This document shows positions 35,013-42,032 of a stretch of 58,356 bases of DNA, in pieces. This stretch comes from an uncultured Sphingosinicella sp. (GTDB lineage: Bacteria > Pseudomonadota > Alphaproteobacteria > Sphingomonadales > Sphingomonadaceae): assembly GCF_902806315.1 (NCBI RefSeq), contig NZ_CADCWD010000061.1, positions 1-58,356 of the forward strand. The letters are read 5' to 3'. The notes under the pieces are model-generated. The model searched no databases. It was not told the origin of the DNA and saw only the letters and a program-made list of their open reading frames with translations. Position 1 is the stretch's first letter, and each line of letters starts with the position of its first letter. The position numbers were made by a program, and so were the translations under genes.

Positions 35013-38000
35013 TCAGTGGAAGTCGCGGGTCTTCTGGCGGATCGCCTCCTCCCGGTCGGCGGTGCGGAAAGGCTTGTAATAATGGTCGCGGACCTTCCAG
35101 TCCTTCTCCCCGCGGTCGGGCGCGCCGGGATGGGTGACGGCGTCGCCGGGACCGGGCCGGTGAGGAAAGTCCAGCTCGCCCACCGAGCGGAGCATGGGCG
35201 TATAATCCTCGATCCGGTCGGCGATGATGTGGATGACGCCGCCCTCGCGCTGGACGGTTCCCTTCACGTTGATCATCGCCGACGACATGACGATCCGCCG
35301 CTGCGCCTCGAAGCGGCGCTGCCAGAGGATCGCGTTGGCGATGCCGGTCTCGTCCTCGATGGTGATGAAGGTGACGTTGGTGGAGCCCGGCCGCTGGCGG
35401 ACGAGGATGATGCCCGCGACCTCGACCTTGCGGCCGTCCTTCACCCGATCGAGGTGGCGGCATGTGACGATGCCGCGCCGCTCCAGCTCGGGGCGGAGGA
35501 AGGTGAGCGGGTGGGCGCGAAGGGTGAGCTGGGTGTGGCGGTAATCCTCCACCACTTCGCGGCCTTCGGTCATCGGATTGAGCGAGACGGCGGGTTCCCG
35601 CTCGCTTTCGCGCAGCTGGGCGAAGAGGGGGAGCGGCGCATCGCGAAGCCCCCTTACCTGCCAGAGCGCCTGCCGCCGGCTGAGCCCTAGGCCATGGAAA
35701 GCATCGGCATTGGCGAGCTTCTCGAGCGAACCGCGGGACACGGCGGCGCGGCGCCAGACGTCTTCGGCGGAGGCGAAGGGGCCGAGGGCGCGAGCGGCGA
35801 GGATCTTCTCGGCCTCCTTTTCGCTGAGGCCTGAGGTCATGCGCAGGCCGAGGCGGAGGGGGAGGATTGGCCCCTTCCCTTCTTCCAAAGTGCAATCCCA
35901 TTCGCTTGCATTGACGCACACCGGCCGCACCTCGACGTCATGCTCGCGCGCGTCGCGGACGATCTGGGCGGAGGCGTAAAAGCCCATCGGCTGGGCGTTG
36001 AGGAGAGCGGCGCAGAACACGTCAGGATGGTGGCACTTCAGCCAGGACGAGGCGTAGGCGATCTTCGCGAAGCTGGCCGCATGGCTTTCGGGGAAGCCGT
36101 AGCTGCCAAAACCCTCGATCTGCTTGAAGGTCCGCTCGGCGAACTCACGCGTATAGCCGTTGGCGATCATGCCATTCACCAGCTTGTCGCCAAAGGCGCC
36201 CACGCCGCCGGTGAACTTGAACGTCGCCATCGAGCGGCGCAGTGCATCCGCTTCGGCCGGAGTGAAGCTCGCTCCGACGATCGCCACCTTCATCGCCTGC
36301 TCCTGGAAAAGCGGCACGCCGAGCGTCTTTTCAAGCACTTCACGAAGTGCTTCGGACGGATAGACCACCGCCTCCTTCCCCTCCCGCCGCCGCAAGTAGG
36401 GATGGACCATGTCACCCTGGATCGGGCCGGGACGAACGATCGCCACCTCGATGACGAGATCATAGAACTCCTTCGGCTTCATCCGCGGCAGCATGCTCAT
36501 CTGCGCGCGGCTCTCGATTTGGAAGACGCCCAGGGTGTCGGCCCGCTGGATCATCTCGAAAGTGGCGGGATCGTCCTCCTGAAGGGGAGGTGAAGCCATG
36601 CCCATGTCGATGCCCTTGTGGGCGCGCAGCAGGTCGAAAGCGCGGCGCATGCAGCCGAGCATGCCGACGCCGAGCACGTCGACCTTCATGAACTTCAGTT
36701 CCTCGATATCGTCCTTTTCCCATTCGATGACGCGGCGATCCGCCATTGCGGCAGGCTCGATCGGCACGAGATCGTCGAGGCGGTCACGCGCAAGGACGAA
36801 GCCCCCCGGATGCTGGCTGAGATGGCGCGGCGTGCCGATCAATTGGCGAGCGAGTTCAATTGTTTGGGAGAGGCGCGGGTCGGACTTGTCGAGGTTCAGC
36901 TCGTCGAGATGCTTTTCGCTGACACCTTCGGTAGACCAACCCCAGATCTGCCCTGCCAAGCTGGCGGTTACGTCTTCCGGCAGGCCGAGCGCCTTTCCGA
37001 CTTCGCGAACGGCGCCGCGGCTTCGGTAACGGCTCACCACGGCGGTGAGCGCGGCATGCTGGTGGCCATAGGTCTCATAGATCCACTGGATGACTTCCTC
37101 GCGCCGCTCATGCTCGAAATCGACGTCGATGTCGGGCGGCTCGTTGCGATTCTCCGAGATGAAGCGTTCGAACAGGAGCTTGTGGTGGACGGGATCGATC
37201 GAGGTGATCCCGAGCACGTAGCAGATCATGGAATTGGCCGCCGAGCCGCGCCCCTGGCACAAGATGCCCTGGCTGCGCGCATAAGCGACGATGGAGTTCA
37301 CAGTCAGGAAATAGGGCGCGTAACCGAGCTGAGCGACCAGCCTCAACTCATGCTCGAGAAGCTCGGTATATTCTAAAGGTTGGTGCTTTTCCGATATCTT
37401 GATGCGGGTAAGAGCGCTTCGCGTCATCTCCGCCAAGGCTTCCTGCGGCGAGCGGCCCGACATCACGATCTCGTCGGGATATTGATAGCTGAGCTCGCGA
37501 AGCGAGAATGTGCAGCGATCGGCGATGTCGGCGGTCGCGCGGATCGCGTCGGGATGGTCGCGGAAGCGCCGCTCCATCTCCGCGACGCTCTTGAGGTGCC
37601 GGTCGGCATAGCGCTCACGACGAAAGCCCAAATCGTCGATCGTGCATTTGTTGCGGATCGCGGTGACGACATCCTGAAGCATGCGCTTGTCCGGAGAGTC
37701 GTAGAGTATGTCGCCCGTCGCGACGCTGCGGACCCCGTAAAGGCGCGCCATTCGGTCGAGCTCGTGCAGGCGCAGTGCATCGCCCGGGCGGCGATGATGG
37801 GTGAGTGCGCTGTAAGCGCGCTTCCCGAAGATGTCGGAGATACTCGCCAGAGCCGCCCTCGCTTTGGCGTCCGGCATGTCGGGGAGCAAAGCGGCGACCA
37901 GGCCTTGCGAATGCGCCTCGACATCCTCCCAATGGAGGAAGCATTGCCCCTTCTCCCCCCGTTTCGGAACGGCCCGGCCTTTGCCCTTGGTGAGAAGGCG

Positions 38001-38264
38001 TGTGAGGCGGGACCAGCCGGCGCGGTCTTCCGGCCAGACCAGCAGCGACGTGCCGTCCATCAGGTCGAGCCGGCAGCCCGCGACCAGCCGAACCTCTGTC
38101 TTGTCGGCAGCAACCAAGGCGCGGACGAGACCGGCAACGCTGTTGCGATCGGTCACGCCCAAGGCCGTGTGGCCCAGCATCTTCGCAGCCGAAAACAGCT
38201 CCTCCGCGCTTGAGGCTCCGCGCAGGAAGCTGAAGTGGGTGGTGGCCTGGAGCTCGGTATACAT
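35013..38264 (-). CDS. dnaE2: Error-prone DNA polymerase III alpha-type subunit DnaE2 (ImuC)
   Basis: 1083-residue translesion polymerase. N-terminal PHP domain ([17 protein letters not shown], then [12 protein letters not shown]), polymerase core with the catalytic triad region [37 protein letters not shown] in the thumb/fingers, and a C-terminal OB fold ([20 protein letters not shown]). It works with ImuA and ImuB in SOS mutagenesis. ATG 38264 gives the canonical N-terminus. In this genome it is separated from imuB by a toxin-antitoxin pair on the other strand, and the TA operator lies 13 bp upstream of its start. Confidence 0.95.
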   Translation of the reverse strand: MYTELQATTHFSFLRGASSAEELFSAAKMLGHTALGVTDRNSVAGLVRALVAADKTEVRLVAGCRLDLMDGTSLLVWPEDRAGWSRLTRLLTKGKGRAVPKRGEKGQCFLHWEDVEAHSQGLVAALLPDMPDAKARAALASISDIFGKRAYSALTHHRRPGDALRLHELDRMARLYGVRSVATGDILYDSPDKRMLQDVVTAIRNKCTIDDLGFRRERYADRHLKSVAEMERRFRDHPDAIRATADIADRCTFSLRELSYQYPDEIVMSGRSPQEALAEMTRSALTRIKISEKHQPLEYTELLEHELRLVAQLGYAPYFLTVNSIVAYARSQGILCQGRGSAANSMICYVLGITSIDPVHHKLLFERFISENRNEPPDIDVDFEHERREEVIQWIYETYGHQHAALTAVVSRYRSRGAVREVGKALGLPEDVTASLAGQIWGWSTEGVSEKHLDELNLDKSDPRLSQTIELARQLIGTPRHLSQHPGGFVLARDRLDDLVPIEPAAMADRRVIEWEKDDIEELKFMKVDVLGVGMLGCMRRAFDLLRAHKGIDMGMASPPLQEDDPATFEMIQRADTLGVFQIESRAQMSMLPRMKPKEFYDLVIEVAIVRPGPIQGDMVHPYLRRREGKEAVVYPSEALREVLEKTLGVPLFQEQAMKVAIVGASFTPAEADALRRSMATFKFTGGVGAFGDKLVNGMIANGYTREFAERTFKQIEGFGSYGFPESHAASFAKIAYASSWLKCHHPDVFCAALLNAQPMGFYASAQIVRDAREHDVEVRPVCVNASEWDCTLEEGKGPILPLRLGLRMTSGLSEKEAEKILAARALGPFASAEDVWRRAAVSRGSLEKLANADAFHGLGLSRRQALWQVRGLRDAPLPLFAQLRESEREPAVSLNPMTEGREVVEDYRHTQLTLRAHPLTFLRPELERRGIVTCRHLDRVKDGRKVEVAGIILVRQRPGSTNVTFITIEDETGIANAILWQRRFEAQRRIVMSSAMINVKGTVQREGGVIHIIADRIEDYTPMLRSVGELDFPHRPGPGDAVTHPGAPDRGEKDWKVRDHYYKPFRTADREEAIRQKTRDFH

Positions 38265-38277
38265 TGCTATCACCCCA

Positions 38278-38306
38278 GAAAGTGACTAGGTGATGTAGTC
38301 ACTTTC
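38278..38306. promoter_or_regulatory. Operator-like palindrome between dnaE2 and the TA module
   Basis: Perfect 11-bp arms GAAAGTGACTA and TAGTCACTTTC, 7 bp apart, 13 bp before the antitoxin ATG and 13 bp before the dnaE2 ATG. This is the normal position for the operator of a Phd-type antitoxin. It also lies in the only promoter space dnaE2 has. Confidence 0.7.
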
Positions 38307-38318
38307 GGGATCTGGATT

Positions 38319-38588
38319 ATGGGCAAGATGATTGGGGCCGCCGAGTTCAAGGCGAAGTGCCTGAGCATTATGAGGGAGGTGGAGCAGACTGGCGAAGCTG
38401 TGACTGTTACCCAGCGCGGCCGCCCGATGGTCGAAATCAAGCCGGCCCAGGCTCCAACGAAACAGAAGCTGTTCTTTGGATGCATGAAGGGGACGATGCG
38501 CATCATCCACCCGGACGATGACCTCACCAGCCCGGCATATGACCAGCCTTGGAATGCTGAAAAAGGTTTGTGGGAAGCAGAGGAGTGA
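38319..38588 (+). CDS. Phd/YefM-family antitoxin
   Basis: 89 residues with the Phd/YefM fold at the N-terminus: IGAAEFKAKCLSIMREVEQ, TVTQRGRPMVEIKP, and a C-terminal acidic arm (PAYDQPWNAEKGLWEAEE) that would wrap the toxin. First gene of a toxin-antitoxin pair; GTGA overlap with the toxin. Lower GC than the flanking SOS genes, which suggests acquisition. The palindrome at 38278 is the expected autoregulatory operator. Confidence 0.9.
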   Translation: MGKMIGAAEFKAKCLSIMREVEQTGEAVTVTQRGRPMVEIKPAQAPTKQKLFFGCMKGTMRIIHPDDDLTSPAYDQPWNAEKGLWEAEE

Positions 38589-38998
38589 TCCTCCTCGATA
38601 CCCATGTTCTTCTCTGGTTCACGCTTGGAAACCAGAAGCTTGGAACCCAAGCCAGGCAAACGATTGAGGATGCGATGGCTCAGGCCGCCATTGCGATCTC
38701 CGTCATAACTTTTTGGGAGGTTTCCCTGCTGGTGAGCAGGAGGAGGCTCGATCTTGGCGCAACCATAGGGGATTGGGTAAGCCGCTTCCGCACGCTTGAG
38801 GGTGTCGTTGTAACCGATATTCAAACCGAGATTGCAGTTGCTGCGGGCGAGTTGCCAGGAAGCATCCATGGCGACCCTGCCGATCGAATGATCATCGCCA
38901 CCGCACGGACATGGCCTTGTCCTCTGCTGACGGCTGATCGAACAATCCTCGATTATGGTGCTGCTGGACATGTCAGCGCAATCGACGCGCGTGTCTAA
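38585..38998 (+). CDS. PIN-domain toxin (VapC-like RNase)
   Basis: 137-residue PIN-domain protein. Acidic residues of the nuclease site: Asp in LLDTHVLLW (residue 5), Glu in FWEVSLL, Asp in GDPADRMIIATA and LTADRTIL. VapC-type toxins cleave tRNA or rRNA until neutralised by the antitoxin. The start is the GTG overlapping the antitoxin stop (GTGA), which yields the usual VILLDTH N-terminus. It converges on imuB with only 5 bp between stop codons. Confidence 0.9.
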   Translation: MILLDTHVLLWFTLGNQKLGTQARQTIEDAMAQAAIAISVITFWEVSLLVSRRRLDLGATIGDWVSRFRTLEGVVVTDIQTEIAVAAGELPGSIHGDPADRMIIATARTWPCPLLTADRTILDYGAAGHVSAIDARV

Positions 38999-39003
38999 CC
39001 CGC

Positions 39004-41160
39004 TCACCCGAACATCCCCTGCATGTGCCAGCTGAGATCGCCGGTTCGGGCGTCGAGGCCGTCGCCGCGGCGGTAGAGCCAGAAGCGGGCGCCCTGCTCG
39101 TCCTCGACTTGGAAATAGTCGCGCACCGCATCGGCTTCGGCGGGTCGGCGCCACCATTCTCCGTAGATGCGCTCGGGGCCGTCGGCGCTGCGGACGCGGT
39201 ATGACTTGCCGCGCCAGGTGAAGCGGCGCGGCGCGCCGTCCGGGAGCAAGGCAACTACATTCTCGATGCGCTCCGGACGGGACAGCATGCGCGCAGGACG
39301 GGGCCAGCGGTCGCGCCAGGGATCGAGAGCCGCAAAGGGCTGAACAGGCCTGAACGAGCGCTCGGGAACGTCGCTTTCGACGGCGCCGATGCGGAACAGG
39401 CGCCGTTCGCCGAGCCGCGTCGCCAGCCGGTCGATCAAGGGCGCAAGATCGGGAACGGGCTCTTCGCCGCTCAGATCGCTGTCGATCGGGCGGGGGGCGA
39501 GCGGTTGAACATGGCCGCCCGTGAGGCTCATCGCCTCGATGCCGAAGCCCGGCTCGATCTCCTCGATCTTCATGGACAGGAGGCGGTGGAGGTGGGCGGC
39601 GTCGCGGGTGGGAAGAGCCGTGCCGATCTCGAACCGCTGCTCGGCGCCGTCGACCCGGGTGGCGACAAGCGCGATCCTGCGTGCCGCCATGCCCCGCTCC
39701 TCCAGCAGAGCGACGAAGGCGGCGACGAGGTCGCTCAGAACCTGACCGATGGCTTGGGCGGTGGCGATCGGCTCGACGAGGCGCAGCGACACGCGGGGCG
39801 GATCGGGAAGCAGGACCGGGTCCATCGGCTCGGCGGCTCGGCCGAGCGCCTGGTCGAGCCGGGCGACCATCTCCCCGCCGAAGCGGCGGACCAGGGGCGC
39901 GCGGGGCATGGCGGCGAGTTCGCCGATCCTCTCGATGCCGAGGCGCCGGGCCGTTTCCACAATCGCGGGTTCGAGCCGCAGGGCGGAGAGCGGCAGCGGG
40001 GCGATGGCCTCGGCTTCCTCGCCCGAGGGGCAGAGGGTCAGGGGCGCATCGGCGCATTTGGCCAAAGCGTGAGCGGCGGCGGGGGTGCCGGCGATGGCGA
40101 TGCGGGCGGTGAGGCCGAGCCGGCGGCAGAGGCGCAGCAGGCGGCGGGCGAACGTCTCCTCGCCTCCGAACAAATGGACGCTGGCGCCGATGTCGAGCCA
40201 GAGGCCCTCGCCCGGCACCGTCATCACCAAAGGCGTCCAGTGGCGGGCGGCGTGGCGGGCCAGCCGGTTGAGGTCGGCGGCGTCGCCTTCGGGGTCGGCG
40301 GGGCGGATGTCGAGCCCGGGGATCATTGCCCGCGCCTGGGTGAGCGGCATGCCGGGATGGAGACCGAGCGCCTGCGCTGCCGGGCAGGCGGCGGCGAGGA
40401 CCACGCGCTGCCCGTCGCGGCGGGTGGTGACAAGAATATCCTCCCCTGCATTTGCAGGGGAGGGGGACCGCGCGGAGCGCGGTGGAGGGGCGGCGGCGAA
40501 GCCGCCGAGAGAAGTGCTCGCCTTGCTCGCGGCCCCTCCACCACCCTTCGGGTGGTCCCCCTCCCCCGGAAATCCGGGGGAGGGCATGATTCCCCTTCCC
40601 TTTCGGAACGGCACTTCGGCAGGTTCGCTGCGGCGGCCGAGCTCGCGCATGGGCGGGCGCTGGTGGAGGGGAAGGGTTTCGATCCTGGCTTGGAGCGCCG
40701 CCTTTTCCGCCGTCTTGCGGGCGATGCGGCGGTCCAGCCATTCGTCGGCATCTTCGCCCTTCGCCCAGCGAGAACCGGGGCGCCAGCCGCCCCCGCGCGG
40801 GCAGGAGCAGTCCTCGATGCGCATGCCGGGCTCGAGCGGGGCGCCCTCCTTCTCCTGCTCGAGCCGCTCCCTTAGCGCGACGAGCTGGGCTCGCTCCTTA
40901 GTGTTTTCGGGCAGGCGGGCGGGGGGAAGCCATTCCTCCCCTGCATTTGCAGGGGAGGGGGACCGCATGAAATCCGGTGGAGGGGCGGCGCGAAGCGCCG
41001 TCTGAGTCAGCAGGGCCCCTCCCCCACCCTTCGGGTAGTCCCCCTCCCCCGCAAAAGCGGGGGAGGATTTAGGCGACTGCCCGCCGACTCTCATCCGATC
41101 GATCCGCCTCAGCCGATCGATCGCGAAGTTCGGCAGGTAGAGCGAGGCAACCCTTTGCAT
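39004..41160 (-). CDS. imuB: Y-family polymerase-like ImuB, with two repeat-derived insertions
   Basis: 718-residue ImuB, the inactive Y-family protein that links ImuA, DnaE2 and the beta clamp. N-terminus VASLYLPNFAIDRLRR, then the core beginning VLAAACPAAQALGLHPGM, and a C-terminus in the usual WRR/GEWW region. It is long for the family because residues about 30-76 and 191-242 come from two copies of a palindromic repeat (both contain SPSPANAGE). The frame stays open through each. It overlaps imuA by 92 bp, so the pair is co-translated. Whether the inserts are tolerated in the protein is untested. Confidence 0.88.
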   Translation of the reverse strand: MQRVASLYLPNFAIDRLRRIDRMRVGGQSPKSSPAFAGEGDYPKGGGGALLTQTALRAAPPPDFMRSPSPANAGEEWLPPARLPENTKERAQLVALRERLEQEKEGAPLEPGMRIEDCSCPRGGGWRPGSRWAKGEDADEWLDRRIARKTAEKAALQARIETLPLHQRPPMRELGRRSEPAEVPFRKGRGIMPSPGFPGEGDHPKGGGGAASKASTSLGGFAAAPPPRSARSPSPANAGEDILVTTRRDGQRVVLAAACPAAQALGLHPGMPLTQARAMIPGLDIRPADPEGDAADLNRLARHAARHWTPLVMTVPGEGLWLDIGASVHLFGGEETFARRLLRLCRRLGLTARIAIAGTPAAAHALAKCADAPLTLCPSGEEAEAIAPLPLSALRLEPAIVETARRLGIERIGELAAMPRAPLVRRFGGEMVARLDQALGRAAEPMDPVLLPDPPRVSLRLVEPIATAQAIGQVLSDLVAAFVALLEERGMAARRIALVATRVDGAEQRFEIGTALPTRDAAHLHRLLSMKIEEIEPGFGIEAMSLTGGHVQPLAPRPIDSDLSGEEPVPDLAPLIDRLATRLGERRLFRIGAVESDVPERSFRPVQPFAALDPWRDRWPRPARMLSRPERIENVVALLPDGAPRRFTWRGKSYRVRSADGPERIYGEWWRRPAEADAVRDYFQVEDEQGARFWLYRRGDGLDARTGDLSWHMQGMFG
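40437..40590. repeat. Palindromic repeat copy inside imuB (copy A)
   Basis: About 154 bp with arms CCTCCCCTGCATTTGCAGGGG and CCCCCGGAAATCCGGGGGAGG, each a small palindrome, and a middle with GGTGGAGGGGCGG and CCACCCTTCGGGTGGTCC. It encodes residues about 191-242 of ImuB in frame. Same family as 40934 and 53229. Confidence 0.8.
40934..41069. repeat. Palindromic repeat copy inside imuB (copy B)
   Basis: About 136 bp with the same arm CCTCCCCTGCATTTGCAGGGG, the core GGTGGAGGGGCGG, CCACCCTTCGGGTAGTCC and a right arm CCCCCGCAAAAGCGGGGGAGG. It encodes residues about 30-76 of ImuB and stops at the imuA stop codon. Confidence 0.8.
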
Positions 41161-41863
41161 CGCAGGACTCCATGATCCATTCGTGGGGCTCGCCGCCGCG
41201 CTGGCGGACGAGGTTGAGGTGCCAGCGGGGGCGGCCGATCCCTTCGACCGGCAGCGGCGTCGAAGGCGCCGAGGCGATCCGCCAGCGGGTGACGGCCGAC
41301 GAAGGAAGCGCGAGCGGATCCTTTTCGCTCCGCCGCCAGCGTTTCAGCATGAGCGCGGTCGTGCCCCCCTCCTCCGCCGCGAGCTGCAGCCGGCGGGTGG
41401 AAGCCATCTGGACGCGGCCGACCTCGCCGACGACGGCAGCGAGGCCGCGGTGGCGAAGCCCCTCCTCCATCACCGCGAGCACATCCTCGTCGCTGCCGCA
41501 TTCGGCATAGATGACCCGCGCGGGTGCGAGACCCGCCAAAGCAAGGCCAGGCGCGAACAGGTCGCGGCGGCTGAACGCCCAAAGGACATCCCCCTTCCCG
41601 CCCGCCCGCATTTGCCCCAAGCGCGCGGCGATGCCGGCGAGGAACAGGGTCGCGGCGGCATCGTCGCTGAGCGCGGCCGTCGCGCCCGTCACCTCGTGCA
41701 AAGCCGCAACCGCAAGCCCGCCGCCAGCGAGCCGCGCATCGATGGACTCGATGCCGAAAGGCAGGCAGTCACGCGCCTTCTCTACCCCCGCCGATTCGAT
41801 CGCCCGCACTTCGGCGCGCAGGGCGGCGAGGCGTTCGGACCGGGTTGGCGACAAGGCAGGCAT
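41069..41863 (-). CDS. imuA: ImuA, RecA-like SOS mutagenesis protein
   Basis: 264-residue RecA/SulA-like protein that heads the ImuA-ImuB-DnaE2 mutasome. N-terminal FGIESIDARLAGGGLAVAALHEVTG corresponds to the RecA-core start, but the Walker A Gly-Lys is not obvious (GATAALSDDAA), which is usual for ImuA. A conserved VIYAECGSDEDVLAVMEEGLRH block follows. The start is ATG 41863. An SOS box sits 21 bp upstream. Confidence 0.85.
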   Translation of the reverse strand: MPALSPTRSERLAALRAEVRAIESAGVEKARDCLPFGIESIDARLAGGGLAVAALHEVTGATAALSDDAAATLFLAGIAARLGQMRAGGKGDVLWAFSRRDLFAPGLALAGLAPARVIYAECGSDEDVLAVMEEGLRHRGLAAVVGEVGRVQMASTRRLQLAAEEGGTTALMLKRWRRSEKDPLALPSSAVTRWRIASAPSTPLPVEGIGRPRWHLNLVRQRGGEPHEWIMESCDAKGCLALPAELRDRSAEADRSDESRRAVA

Positions 41864-41883
41864 AGCGACTCACAGACTCGGTT

Positions 41884-41898
41884 GTTCCTATTATGTTC
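41884..41898. promoter_or_regulatory. LexA SOS box upstream of imuA
   Basis: GTTC-N7-GTTC, an exact match to the SOS operator of alphaproteobacteria, 21 bp upstream of the imuA start. It predicts damage-induced expression of imuA-imuB. The remaining 134 bp to the M16 gene hold nothing else recognised. Confidence 0.8.
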
Positions 41899-42032
41899 CT
41901 CTTGCATTCATCGAGAGTCAACGTGGAGGAGCGGAAAACTAAGGCAGACTACGTCCCTGCCGCACAGGCGCGGGCGATGCCGGAAGGGCATTCACGCTCG
42001 ACAGCCGCACCCAGAATTGGTGAAGCGATCCA

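Noticed and set aside
36333-36352. Palindrome AAGCACTTC-AC-GAAGTGCTT
   Set aside because: Lies in the middle of dnaE2 coding sequence, explained by codons for a conserved region; no regulatory position.
38270-40741. 823-codon minus-strand open frame crossing the TA module and imuB
   Set aside because: Arg/Pro-rich shadow of imuB in another frame and antisense of the TA genes.
40437-41069. CRISPR array (two repeated blocks)
   Set aside because: Only two copies, each 136-154 bp, themselves palindromic, with no regular short spacers and no cas genes.
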